In this document: one piece after another, positions 12,596 to 25,145 of the stretch | Layout: each line of letters begins with the position of its first letter | Numbering within the stretch: the stretch's first letter is position 1 | Source: Benincasa hispida | Lineage: Eukaryota > Streptophyta > Magnoliopsida > Cucurbitales > Cucurbitaceae | DNA: 64,000 bases | Direction of reading: 5' to 3' | NCBI RefSeq assembly: GCF_009727055.1 | Contig: NC_052349.1 | Span: 96,353,421-96,417,420, forward strand | The notes under the pieces: model-generated | What the model was told of the DNA's origin: nothing | What the model saw: the letters and a program-made list of their open reading frames with translations, nothing else | Database searches by the model: none | Made by a program: the position numbers and the translations under genes

Positions 12596-12902
12596 AGGTT
12601 GTAGTTTTGATTCCAAATTTTGTTTCCTTATTGAATTCGTTTAGAGTAATGGTGGGTTTTAGAATCTGCATTGCTTTTATATGATAAAGATTTGTGGATG
12701 GTTTGTTGATGGATGTTTTAGGATAGAAATTTTTGTTTATGGCTTTCTGTTTGATTTACAAAGTTATATTATAAGGGCCCCTGCGTTTTTGGGCAATAAA
12801 TTGCAATCGAGTATGTATTCATTTAGTTTTAAGTCGCTCGTGAGGTTTCAGAAGAAGGGTTATAGTGCATTTCAATAGAGAAAACGAAACGAAGGTTGCC
12901 GC

Positions 12903-13310
12903 ATCGTAAAGCTGGAGCTAAACGATCGTTTAGATTTTGTTATGCGATCGTGTAGAGTTTACTACACGATCGTGTAGGATTTGCTAAACGATCGCATAGC
13001 TAATGCTACCTGATCGTGTTGTATTGGTTGCATGATCACATAGGTGCTCGATAGGTAAACGATCACGTGGTATATGATACTTGACGCAAGCTTGCATGCT
13101 AAACGATCATGTAGACTATCATGCTCATCGTATAGTCATTAGCTACACGATCGCATGGTATATGATACTCGATGCACGCTACACGATCGCATAGACTTTC
13201 ATGCTCATCGCATAGTCAAAAGCTATGCGATCGCATATAAACGATCGTCTATACTCGATGCCTCGCTGCTCAACGATCAGGAGTTTGCTACACGATCAAC
13301 TGCAAAGGTT
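12903..13310. repeat. Array of palindromic ACGATCG motifs
   Basis: About 14 degenerate copies of a motif centred on ACGATC(G/A) and flanked by CTA/TAG-like arms occur within 400 bp. The best copy, 12962-12977, is a perfect 16-bp palindrome CTACACGATCGTGTAG. A related, shorter array lies at 22092-22260 inside the solo LTR of the same family. Confidence 0.75.
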
Positions 13311-14360
13311 CTTCGTGGAACGGTTCGAGGCTAGCGGTTCACGACCCGGTTCACTTGTTCCGAACTGGTGGACTCTTTTTTGTAATAAGTTAGCCTTTTA
13401 TTTTGTTGTTGAGATTGTCTATCCCGGTCCATCAACTTTAGTTAAATATACATGTGATGTATGTTTATTTTATATGTCATAATGTATGTCATATAGTTTT
13501 AAAACCCACCATAGGTTATGAATTTATTATCATGCATCATTTTATATTATAAGTGTTATAATATATTAGTATGCATGATTTAATTTACATAAAACATGCT
13601 TATGCATCATATAATATAAGAGTTATACTATATGTATGCATGCATTGTAGAATATCGATGCATCATTTATATTATAAATGTTATAATATAAGGTTAAATG
13701 TTTGTATGGAATGAATGTTATAGCATAGTTCATTACTTAGTTATATAAAAGTTATATATTAGTAATGAATGAACATTGCATGAAGTATGACACTACTTTA
13801 AGTTAATTTATACTTGTTATAAATAACTTATGTATGTCTAGTTTGCAATGGTTGGTTTAATTGTTTCATTTCTTAAAAGTGTTATAATAAATGAAATTAG
13901 AATTATAATCAATAATAAAGAGTTGCACGCCAACCTTAGGTTTTAATCATTTTTTAAAAGTCTTTTAAAATTTGATTGAGATAGACTTAAGAACACGTTT
14001 CTAATGAGATTAGAAATTTAAGTTTAATCTTTTAAATCTATTTAATAGGATTAAATTGATTCCTAATAAAGGATTGCATATGTAACAAATGTATCTATAA
14101 GGGACCTTTTGTCTAAGGCTGGTTCTGACTAGGTTAGGGTACTTAAGTCAATGGAAACGTCGCACCCCTACCTAGGAACCTACCTAGAAAGGTGAATTAG
14201 ATAAATTTGTTACATGTATGCAAGTTTGATGAAATTCTGTTAAAGAGTTTAATGGGACTTGAATCAAAGTTGTTTAATCATCAAAAGCAAGAGGTTTTTT
14301 TTTTAGCAAATTAAACAAACACTTAGATAAAATCAATAGCCGGATTTTCTAAGTTAATGA

Positions 14361-16313
14361 TGTAAGAGTATATTAGCATGAAATGGAAGCAACAAGGATC
14401 AATAAAACACTCTAATTCATTAATTTTGGCAGAAACTAAAGCATGCTCATACTAAAATAAGTGGGTTTCAAGTCATACCTTTATAAAACTTCTTCAAATC
14501 TCGATTCTCAGCTGTAAACTTCTCCTAATCTTGTTGTAGACCATCTCAAGATCTTCTCGTCTATTCTCTTGGAGCTTTAGATTGAGTTGTGGGACTCACA
14601 ATAAGCTTGAACGAAAGGAATTTGGAGAAGAGCTCACTGCTTCAACCCATTTGAAGAACACCTTTTTCACAACAAAATTTTCAGCAAAAATTATATATTT
14701 GCATGCCTCAATTCCACTCCAATCTTCTCAATATATTGTAGGCTATCATGCAAAGAAGATGGTTGCATGAGATGCAACTAATGCTTGGAGTTATTGAAGC
14801 CAAAGAGAGTGGGTTTCATGTGAGCAAGTTGAAGGCTTAATGGAAAAAACCATTTTTCCATTTTGTGCTGATTAAATTTCAAATTTGAAATTTGAAAATC
14901 AATTTGATTTCAAAAAACAAAATATTATTAATTAATTTCATAAATTAATTTTTCTAATAAAATAAATAATGATTTAAACAATATAAATAATTTTAATTAA
15001 TTTAATATTAAATATTAAATTNNNNNNNNNNAAAATTAATAAATAATTATTTAAACAATTTAAATAATTCAAATTAATTTAATATAAAAAATTAAATTAG
15101 TTTTCACACACAAATCTACCTTCATATATTTAAATCATATTTAAATATTAATTCTCCTATTCCGTTTAATTCTTAAAATTAAACGTGTAATTATATCTCA
15201 TATAATTACTAATTCCTTTAATCTAATTTGAACATTTCAAATTAACTTATCACGTTACTCTAAAGCTAATCCATTTACGAGCTAGTAGGGGGACCTTGCG
15301 GACCTACAGATCATGGGCTTCAACGAACCGAGATTAATTGGCTAAACTCATTATACCGAATTAACCCCCATTCGTTAACTAATGGATCACTCCACTAAAG
15401 CCCATAGTTGCACTCCCCTTACTGTAGATATATTATGTCCACATGATTTAACCATGATGAGTAAGTCAACCCTTCATAGGTTATTCGTAATAATGGCTGG
15501 GTCAAATGTCTGTTTTACCCCCGAGATTACGTCTTGTTCCTTAAGTTCCTACTGATCCTCTAATGAACAACTGGTTTGTGATCCAGTCAATAAACCAAAA
15601 CTCTTTCAGCCCAGTGAGAGGGTGGGATCCCTTGTTCAAGACTTGGATTCAATATTTGAGAGAACAACCTTTCTTCTATCCCTAAATCGGGTAGGTGTGA
15701 ATTTCGTCTTACACCCTATGTCTCCATCTATCTATTCGGTCTTACCCCTGAAATGGGAGGCTTATTGAGTCGACGCTGTTGAACCAATCCTCACCTATGA
15801 AAATCTAAGGATAATCTCGAATAAACAGGAGTTTATAGTTAGATCAGGATTAAGATCGAGTTACCTAGGTCATCTAAGTGAAATAGTCCATCTTATACAG
15901 TAAACAATGTTATAAAGTAAGAGTGACTTATTTCTTGGTCCAATCTTATGCAAACTCATTGCATAGGACGCCCCCACTCCTCATGTCATAACATGTACGA
16001 ATTAGGATTACTTCATTTGTAGCACTTTACAACTCTTTGTAATAACTACAGAGTAGGCCACATCTAATAGTGTTACCAGAATAAGGCACCCAACCTTATT
16101 CATATACTATAGATAATTTGGACTATTTACTCGAACCTGATCTACTTCTATGTGTCCACATAAAGTTCAAGTACTCATGTAATAGTCATAGGTCTTAGTT
16201 TATTGGATTTAGACTTTTATGTATATAATTTATAAAATCAATAATAAATTTATTAACTATAGAAAATGTTTATCTTTTTACAAACTGCGAGTTTTAGGAC
16301 ATAAAACCCAACA
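14361..16313 (-). mobile_element. Solo Copia LTR of family C, antisense
   Basis: The unit runs from TGTAAGAGTA to ACCCAACA (TG...CA) and is flanked by the perfect duplication AATGA (14356-14360 and 16314-16318). The leader of Copia B continues across the site. A 10-N gap lies inside it. It is 1,953 bp long. Confidence 0.92.
15022..15031. other. Assembly gap (10 N)
   Basis: Ten Ns sit in a low-complexity AT stretch of the solo LTR. Isolated Ns also occur at 1000 and 17362. Confidence 0.99.
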
Positions 16314-17028
16314 AATGAACCCTAGGTAGAACACTCAGTGGGAGGAAAATGGGGTATATGATACTTCACTTTAATCTTTACACGTTTCTCCCTAAAAATT
16401 CACACTGTGAGATCTACTCTCAGCCTTGAGGCACCATGGATGTCCTTCTACGGGTGGCGTTTGGGTAGGTCAATACCAAGGTGAATGGAGAGAGTGTTTA
16501 TAGTAAGTGGGAGCGGGACATGTGACAACATATCCCTCGGTCTTTCTCATTGGGTTGGATAAAGTTTCATGCATCGCCTCGAGGCATCGTGGATGTTCCC
16601 CCTAAAGGATGACAATTTTGCATGATGCTTTATTTGATCTCTAGAAATGGATAGAGTTGCTTTAATCTCTTGTTTTAATAAGATTTTCCCTAATGTTGGC
16701 TCATTAGGGCGGGACTCTAGAACTTAAAATGAGGAGTTACACTTACACAGAATTGTTAAGGATGTTAACGAATTCTGGACCAAACAATGGTGACTATTAG
16801 TTACAGTTACAAGGAGTGGTTTCTGTCTCATGGTTGAGAAAGTCTCATATCAGTGAAGGGGCATTTGATCACTCTACAGTGACTTTTGTCCTGCCTCACT
16901 GAGGCATCATTGCAAAATAGATGTCACTTAGGGTACACTAGACTATTTTGCTAAAACTTGATTGGTTTTTTAAAAGTGGTTTAATGCAAGTAGACTTAAT
17001 TAATTTTGTTCTGTTTCAACAATTTAAT

Positions 17029-18365
17029 ATGGCTACCACGACACTAAGTTTACTTGTCGATGACAAATTAACTGGCAAAAATTATGCTAGTTGGAAAAAC
17101 ACCATAAAAACGATTTTAATCATCGATGATCTATGTTTCGTCCTGATGGAGGATTGTCCTCCATAGGGGTGGTCATTCAAACCGCAAAATCGAACCGTTT
17201 CTAAAAACCGAACCGAACCAGAAACTCATTGAAATCGAAAAATGCGATTCGATCCGGTTTGAAGAAATTTTGAAACCGAATTAATTCGGTTCGGTTCGGT
17301 TTCACTTTTGAAAACGAAATTTGAAATCGAACCGAATTTTTTTTTCACTAATATATATATANAAAAATTGAGAAGAAATAAACTTAACTTTCAAAAATAA
17401 AAAAACAAACTATTACCAAATCGAATCATCTTTCTCCTTTTTATATATATTTAAAAAAAGACTAAAACCGAATTTAAAACCAAACCACTTTTAATTTAAA
17501 GAATAAAATCAAATCGAATCGAACCGAACCGAACCGTTTCCACCCCTAGTCCTCCCATTCCACCTTTTACTGCTGCTCGAAATGTTCAAGAAGCATATGA
17601 GCGAGATGCACAAGGGAAAAGGAGAAGACACGAGTGTATATCTTTGCAAGCCTTAACAAAGTCTTTGCCAAGAAGCATGAGCCCATGGTCACTACACATG
17701 AGATCATAGAGTCCCTGAGGGGAATGTTCGGACAACCGTCCGCATAGCTCAGGCACGACGCTCTTAAGCACATCTTCAATTCACGTATGCAAGATGGGTC
17801 ATCTGTTTGGGAACACATTCTCAACATGATAATCCACTTTAACATGGCATAGATGAACGGGTTAAGCATCGATGAGGCCAGCTAGGTTAGCATCATTTTG
17901 GAATCTTTACATTAAAGTTTCCTACACTTCCATAGTAATACTGTTCTGAACAGGATTGACTACAATCTGACTACCCTGCTCAATGAGCTGTAGACTTTCC
18001 AATTCTTATTGAAAAGTAAGGAGGATAAGGGTGAAGCAAATATTGCTTTATCATCTAAAAAGTTTCACAAAGGTTCGACCTTAGGAACTAAGTGTGCACA
18101 TTCTTCCTCCGGCACCAAAAAGTGGAAGAAGTAGAAGGGTGGAAAGAGGAAGACTGTCGCTAACCCAGGAATTGTTGCTCCAAGGGGTAGACAACCAGTG
18201 ACGGTTGACAACGGAAAGTGTTTCCATTGCAACTAGGATGGACACTAGAAGAGAAACTGTCCCAGATATTTGACAGAAAAGAAGAAGGCCAAACAAGGTA
18301 AATGTGATTTACTTGTTTTGGAATCTTGTTTACTAGAGAATGATGATTCTTCCTGGATTATTGAC
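17029..18365 (+). pseudogene. Copia B gag and protease start
   Basis: The ATG at 17029 opens gag with NYASWKNTI and IIDDLCFVLMEDCPP. It is interrupted at 17164 by a MITE and continues after 17556 with many stops. Around 18222-18272 the CCHC zinc knuckle of the nucleocapsid is recognisable (CFHCN, DGH, NC) but contains two stop codons. The protease entry at about 18345 reads DDSSWIID followed by FEA, where Copia proteases have the catalytic triplet Asp-Ser-Gly. The protease is therefore dead even apart from the frame breaks. Confidence 0.82.
17164..17548. mobile_element. hAT-type MITE, 385 bp
   Basis: A perfect 9-bp terminal inverted repeat TAGGGGTGG/CCACCCCTA bounds the element. The flanks GTCCTCCA (17156-17163) and GTCCTCCC (17549-17556) form an 8-bp target duplication with one mismatch, the size produced by hAT transposases. 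The interior is rich in 'ggttcggttcgg' and 'cgaaccgaacc', which also form inverted repeats. There is no coding capacity. A single N lies at 17362. Confidence 0.88.
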
Positions 18366-18527
18366 TTTGAGGCCACTAAACATGTTTTTTTCTCTTAATT
18401 TTAGGCAATTAATTCCTGACGGTAACTTGATGCTGATGAGATGACACTGCGAGTTGAAACCGGACACGTCGTCTCAGCTGTGGCAGTGGGAGGTCTCCGG
18501 TTATCTTTATAGAACAAAATTTTCATT

Positions 18528-19450
18528 TTGAATGATGTATTTGTTGCTCCTGATTTAAAAAATAACTTAGTTTCTGTAAAGTGTCTTTTAGAACATCATT
18601 ATCAAATTAGCTTTTCTTACGATAAAGTGTTTATTACTAAGAATGGTATTGATATATGTTCTGCTAAACTGGAAAACAATTTGTTGTTACTAAGGCCGTT
18701 AGCAACAAATGCCCTCCATAACATAGAGATGTTTAAAACTGTCGTAACTCAACACAAATGACCTATAATTTCTCTTAAGAAAAATGCCCATCTTTAGCAC
18801 CTAAGACTAGGACACATCAATCTCAATAGGATTGAGAGGTTGGTGAAGAATGGACTTCTAAGTCAGTTAGAAGAAAATTCTTTACTTGTGTGTGAGTCGT
18901 ACCTTGAAGAAAAGATGACTAAAAGGCCTTTTACTGGAAAAGGTAATAGGGTTAAAGAACCTCTAAAGCTAGTCCATTTAGACCTTTATGGTCCGATGAA
19001 TGTAAAAGCTAGGGGAGATTATGAATATTTCATCACTTTCACTAATGATTATTCTAGATATGGGTACGTTTATTTAATGCAACATAAGTCTGAGTCTTTT
19101 GAAAAGTTCAAAGAATTCAAGGCTAAAGTTGAAAATGCATTAAATAGAACGATTAGAACACTTCGATCTGATCGAGGTGGAGAGTTTATGGATTTAACTT
19201 TCTAGAACTATTTGATAGAATATGGAATAGTATCCCAACTCTCAGCACCTGGTACACTTCAGCAAAATGGTGTATCAGAGAGGAGAAATTGAACCCTACT
19301 GGACATGGTTCGGTCTATGATGAGTTACGCTTCCTTACCTGACTTGTTTTGAGGCTATGCAGTGGAGACTACAGCGTATATCTTGAATTGTGTTCCCTCC
19401 AAGAGTGTTGTCAAAACACATATGGAGTTATGGAATGGTCGTAAAGCTAT
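18528..19450 (+). pseudogene. Copia B integrase
   Basis: The 18528-18761 frame reads as the protease-integrase junction (VFVAPDLKNNLVSVKCL). After a stop, the integrase zinc-binding His pair appears as HLRLGH near 18806. The second Cys of its partner pair is Tyr (CESY at about 18890). Catalytic residues follow: Asp in HLDLYGPM (about 18981), Asp in LRSDRGGEF (about 19170) and Glu in QNGVSERRN (about 19285), completing the D,D,E set. Stop codons break the frame at about 18761, 19205 and 19290. It is an inactive fragment of a Copia integrase; family assignment is secure. Confidence 0.88.
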
Positions 19451-19477
19451 TTCAGAATCTGGGATTGCCCAACACAT

Positions 19478-21444
19478 ATGCTTGAGGTCAATCCTAAGAA
19501 ACTGAAACCACGTTCAAGGTTTTGCCTATTTGTACGCTATCCCAAGGAAACGAGAGGTGGTTATTTTTATGATCTTAAAGAAAACAAAGTATTCATATCG
19601 ACAAATGCTACTTTTCTTAAGGAAGACCACATAAGGGAGCACAGACCTAGAAGTAAAATCGTGATGAATGAGATTTCCAAAGAAACTACTGAATCTTCAA
19701 CAAGAGTTGTTGAAGATCCTAGTACTTCAACAAGAGTTGTTGAAGTAGGTTCATATAGTAGGTCAAATCCACCTCAAGTATTGTGGGAGCCTCGGTGTAT
19801 TGGAAGGGTTGTGAACCTACCTATTCGCTATATGCTTTTAACTAAAATCCTAGCTATGGTAGCTGATGGTGAGGTTAAGAGGCAATGGAGGATTTTGATA
19901 GAGATGAATGGATCAAAGCCTACGAATCTCGAAATGGAGTATTGAATGGATCAAAGCTACGGATCTCGAAATGGAGTCTATGTACTTCAAGTCAGTATGG
20001 GATCTTGTAGATTAACCTAGTAGGGTTAAACCTATAGGATGTAAATGGATCTACAAGAGGAAATAGGGTGCTGATGGGAAGGTGCAAACCTTCAAGGCTA
20101 GACTTGTGGCAAAGGGTTATACCTAGGTAGAGAAAGTCGACTATAAGGAGACTTTCTCGCTCGTTGCCATGCTAAAGTCTATCTAGTGCCTCCTATCCAT
20201 TGCCTCATATTATGGCTATGAGATATGGAAAATGGATGTCAAGACTGCTTTTCTGAATAGCAATCTTGAGGAGACCATTTATATGGTGCAGATTGAGGGA
20301 TTCATAATTTAAGGTCAAGAGAAAAAGGTTTGTAAGCTTAATCGATCCATTTATAGACTGAAACAGGCATTTCGATCTTGGAATATAAAGTTTGATACTG
20401 CGATCAAATCTTATGGCTTTGATCAGAACGTTGATGAGCTTTGTGTCTAAAAGAAGATCATCAACGGTTCAATAGTTTTTCTAGTGTTATATGTGAATGA
20501 TATCCTACTCATTGGGAATGACGTAGGTTTACTGTACAATTAAGAACTGGCTAGCGATTGGGAGAGGCTCAGTTTGTTTTGGGTATTAAGATGTTTTGAG
20601 ATCGAAAGAATAAAATGCTAGCACTGTCTCAGGCACCCTATATTGACAAGATGCTTGTCAAGTATTCGATGCAGAACACTAAGAAGGGCCTATTGCCACG
20701 GAGTTACTTTGTCTAAGGAATAGTGTCCTAAGACACCTCAAGAAGTTGAGGATATGAGACGGGTCCCCTATGCATCTGTCATTAGCAGTTTGATGTATGC
20801 GATGTTATGTACTAAACCTGACATCTGTTATGCAATGGGGATAATCAGTAGATATCAATCTAATCCAGGATTAGATCACTGGACAACCGTTAAGAACATC
20901 CTCAAGTATCTAAAGAGAATGAGAAACTACATGCATGTGTATGGTTCTAAGGATTTGATCCTTACATGATACACGCACTCTGATTTTCAGACTGATAGGG
21001 ATTCTCAGAAATCCACATCAGGATTAGTATTCACTCTTAACGGGGGAGTAGTAGTATGGTGAAGCACCAAGCAGGGGTACATCGCGGACTCCACCATGGA
21101 GGTTGAGTATGTAGCGACTTGTGAAGCTGCTAAGGAGGTCCTTGGCTCAGAAAATTCTGACTGATCTGGAAGTTGTTCCAGATATGTCAAAGGCCCTCGC
21201 ACTTTATTGTGATAATACTAGTGCTGTGGCTAATTTCCGAGAGCCTAGAAGTAATAAGCTCGGCAAGCACATAGAGCGAAAGTATCATCTCATTCGAAAA
21301 ATTGTGCATCGAGGGGATGTGATTGTCATGAAAACAGCTTCGGAGCATAACGTTGCTGATTTGTTTACAAAGGTTCTCACGGATACAGTGTTTGAGGGTC
21401 AGCTGCAGAGTATGGGTCTATGGTACAGACCACAGCGGGACTAG
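19478..21444 (+). pseudogene. Copia B reverse transcriptase and RNase H
   Basis: The region opens with the integrase C-terminal segment (PKKLKPRSRFCLFVRYP). Its RT domain, with several stops, contains KPIGCKWIYKRK, LVAKGYT, KMDVKTAFLN and LYVNDILLIGND. The catalytic YVDD box (about 20490) is YVND, so one metal-binding Asp is lost. The RNase H part (20754-21444) contains PDICYAMG, DSDFQTDRDS and CDNTSAVANFREP, then the C-terminal HNVADLFTKVL. It is non-functional but easily recognisable as Copia pol. Confidence 0.88.
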
Positions 21445-21535
21445 GGCAAGTGGGAGATCTTGTACTGGGCGTGTTATTCCTAGTTTATTATTTTATGTAC
21501 TTGTATTTTATTATCTTTTACACCCCACTAGCTTT

Positions 21536-21551
21536 AGGACAAGTGAGAGAT
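21536..21551 (+). promoter_or_regulatory. Polypurine tract of Copia B
   Basis: AGGACAAGTGAGAGAT immediately precedes the 3' LTR start TGTTGGAGCTG. The equivalent tract of Copia A at 34202-34217 differs by one base. Confidence 0.8.
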
Positions 21552-21679
21552 TGTTGGAGCTGATGCCCTAAATCTCGTATGGTTCTATAGTTTGTAAGCT
21601 TTGAACAAACTCTTATATGATATTTTTAATCACTTTGTCTATAAAATATGTGATATTTTAGTTGCATTAACCACAAATT

Positions 21680-23718
21680 TGAAGGAACTCTAAATAGAGA
21701 ACCATGTGAGCAGAAGTGGATCGTTCCAAATCCCATTGAGAAAGAACAAAAACAATTACAGTCCAACAAAACAGATTATACATAAACAATAAATTAGAGC
21801 ATGCTTTTTTTAAATGAACAGACAAGGGATAAAGTATGAAAACGTTTGAAGAACCTTTTTTCAAGTATCTCTCGATCATTCAGCAACTTGTTCAATAGCA
21901 TGAACTCGAACACAACGATCAGAACTCGATCTCAATGAATGACTGGATGAACCTCGATCACAGTCAAGTTCAACTCGATCCCCGAACCTCGAATGGAACT
22001 AGAATACCACCACAAGAGTTACCTTGGTATTCTCGGTATGAGAATCCAGGAGTTATGGGCTCTGTGTGACTTGGATTAAGGAATGAAGGAGGTGGACGAT
22101 CGAGTAAGTGGGAGAAGGATGAAGTCTATCGTATAGAGTAGATACTCGATTGTTTAGTAAGAAGAAGCCTATCGTATAGAATTACTACTCGATCGTATAG
22201 TAATGAGTAACTATCGTGTAGTAAACTTGATACTTGATCGTTTAGGTTGTGGGATGCTGTCATTTAGTAAAACTATTTTACTCGATAGTCTTTTCTTTTG
22301 TGAAACAATACAATTAATCAACCACACGACTTGGAAAATAATATTCCTTTTATCTCACAGTTACCATAACCGTGCAAAACCTCCCACTCAATTTGGTTAT
22401 TAAAGAAAAAGAATAATTAATTATCATATAATTAATATATTATAAATAAATATAATAACCAACTTATCATATTATATTTATAACCTATAATTTTAATATT
22501 TCATCATATGAAACATATAAACTATAGTTCTTTTTCTATTTTATGGTATTTAATATAAATCATATTTATATTAGTTCCTCTAATGATAATGTATCAAATA
22601 CATCATATCAATTATATCACATATAATTGAATTTTCTCTTGTTAATTTGAACACTTTGAACTAACCCAAAATTCAATTCTCAACTTGAACCCATTGAGCT
22701 ACCAAGGGGACCTTATGAACCTGTAGCTTGAAGCTCCAACCGTATGTGAATAACTGACTAAACTCTTTAATCACGATATTTACTATCCGTTAACTGTCGG
22801 GCACTCCACTAAAGACCGACAGTTGCACTTTTCGCACTACATATATATTTATATGTTCATATGACTAATCAACAGTGCGAAAACCCTTCACAAATCGCTC
22901 GTAAGTACAGCTGGGTTAATTTACCGTTTTATCCCTATAGTTACATCTAACTCCTTAAGTACCATTGATTCCTCTAATGAACAATAAGTCATAGCCCTAC
23001 TATGACTGAGTTCTCTCTTCCCAAGAGAGGGTGTAGCTACTATGTTCAAGACCCGAAATCATCATTTAAGGGAGAAATTTATCTACTTACCCCTACTTCG
23101 GGGAAGGAGTGAATTCCGTCTTGTGTAGCTAAGTTCCCAACTCCCCAATCAAACGAATCCTCGAAATAGTAGGATTGTCGAGTTTGCAATTTGACCACTC
23201 TCACCCATACAAATCAAAGGATCACCCTCATGAGTAGGAATTCCCAACTCACTCAGGATTAAGGTCATTTGACCTATTTTCATTCTAGTGAAATGTAAGT
23301 CTTAATGATGAACGACGTTACATAAAGAGACTAGTCATTTTGTGGTTCGGTCTTATACAAACTCTTTGTATAGGATACCTCCACTCGCATGTCTTCACAT
23401 GAATGGTCAGGATCAGACCATTTGTAGCACTTTACAACACTTGTAACATCTACAAAGCGGGTCGTATCCGTAATGTCACTAGGATAATGTATGCCTCATT
23501 TATCCTTATACTACAGACCATTTAGGTTATTACTTAAGGCATGATTCACTTGTATGTCTCCACATACATGCTTAAGTTACATGAAATAACCACGGATCTT
23601 AGTTTATTGGATTGAGTAAATGCTTATAAAATAATATTTATTTTATTAATAACAATATGCTTATAGGGTGTTTACAAACTACGAGACTATCTGGAGAATT
23701 AAGACACCAATCCCAACA
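21680..23718 (-). mobile_element. Solo LTR of the Copia B family, antisense
   Basis: Bounded TGAAGGAACTC...CCCAACA, it is a TG...CA unit whose minus-strand end matches the LTR end of Copia B. The flanks AAATT (21675-21679) and AAACC (23719-23723) fit a 5-bp duplication of AAACC, which the 5' LTR shows at this place, with two C-to-T changes in the left copy. Bases 22092-22260 carry a palindromic motif array related to 12903-13310. Confidence 0.85.
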
Positions 23719-24916
23719 AAACCAATAAACTAACATCCAAGGTTATCATTGTAACTTAAACATGTATATGGAGACATACAGGTGGATCATGTTTAAGTGA
23801 TAACCTAAATGGTCTATAGTATATGGATAAGGTTGAGTACCTTATCCTTGTGACACTACGAGTATGACCTGCTTTGTAGGTGTTACAATTGTTGTAAAGT
23901 GCTACAAATGATCTGAACCTGATAATTCATGTATTAGACATGCGACCGGGGATATTCTATACAAAGAAGTTTGTATAAGACCGGACCACGAAATGTTTAG
24001 TCTCATTATATAACACTGTCATAATAGAGACTTTCATTTCACTAGGATGACCATAGATAACATGACCTAAATCCTGAGTGAGTTGTGAGCTCCTGCCTAT
24101 AAGGGCGGTCCTTTGATATGTATGGGTGAGATTGGCCAGATCGTCGACTCAACAAGCCTACCATTTTGGGAATTCGTCTGATTAGGAAGCTGGGAACATA
24201 GCTACACAAGATGGAGCTCACTCCTTTTCTGAAGTAGGGATAAATAGATAAATTGCTCCCTTAAGGGCTGATTTTGGGTCTTGAACAATGTGACACCACA
24301 CCCTCTCCTGGCCCGAGAGGGGTTTAGTCATAGTAAGACTATGATCTATTGTTCATTAGAGAATCAGTGGTACTTAAGGAGTTAGATGTAACTATAGGGG
24401 CAAAACGGTAATTTGGCCCAACTGTGCTTACGAGCAATTTGTGAAAGGTCATCGTACTGTTGATTGGTTATATTCAATGGACACAGAAATATATCTGTAG
24501 TGCGAAGAGTGTAGCTGTTGGTCTTTAGTGGAGTGCCCAACAGTTAACGGATGGTGGATAATGTAATTAAAGAGTCTAATTAATTATTCATGTATCATTG
24601 GAGCTTCAAGCTACAGGTCTATAAGGTCCCCTTTGTAGCTCAAAAGGATTTAGTTGAGAATCAGTTTTTGGGTTAATTTAAATTGTTCAAATTAATAAGA
24701 GGGAATTTAATTATATATGATATAATTAAATTGATTCAATTATATATGATATAATTGTTATAATGTTTTTGATACATTATAGTTTAATTGGAAGAAATAA
24801 ATATTCGAATGAGATTCAAATATATTTTCTATGAATGTGATTCATAGTTGTTAAATTTAATACAAATATGATTTATATTAAATCCCATAAAATAGAAAAA
24901 AAAACTATAGTTTATA

Positions 24917-25145
24917 GGGCCATTTTTAAATATAGAAAAATAAAATAAAATATTTATAAAATATAGCAAAATTTTAAAACTATCAATGATAAATGCTGAT
25001 AGACATTGATAGACTTCTATCAGTGTCTGTTAGTGATATTGATAGACACTGATAGAAGTCTATTAGTATCTATCATTGATAGTTCTAAAATTTTGCTATA
25101 TCTTGTAAATATTTTCAACAGTTTTACCATTTGAAATAATTTTCC
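24917..25145. mobile_element. Mutator-type hairpin MITE, 229 bp
   Basis: A perfect 9-bp duplication TAGTTTATA (24908-24916 and 25146-25154) flanks a unit that is almost entirely one long inverted repeat (arms include 'atatagcaaaattttaaaac' and 'gatagacttctatcagtgtc'). The 5' LTR of Copia B lacks it, giving an exact empty site. A 9-bp duplication is typical of Mutator-like transposition. There is no coding capacity. Confidence 0.9.

Larger units (their letters stand above)
12596..17028 (+). other. Untranslated leader of Copia B
   Basis: It corresponds block by block to the leader of Copia A ('gtctaagg(a/c)', 'ggtgaatggaga', 'gcctcg(t/a)gg'). It additionally holds a palindromic-motif array at 12903-13310 and the solo LTR 14361-16313. 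No gene is supported here. Confidence 0.65.

Noticed and set aside
12903..13310. CRISPR-like array
   Set aside because: Spacing and repeat sequence are irregular, there are no cas genes, and the context is a plant retrotransposon leader.
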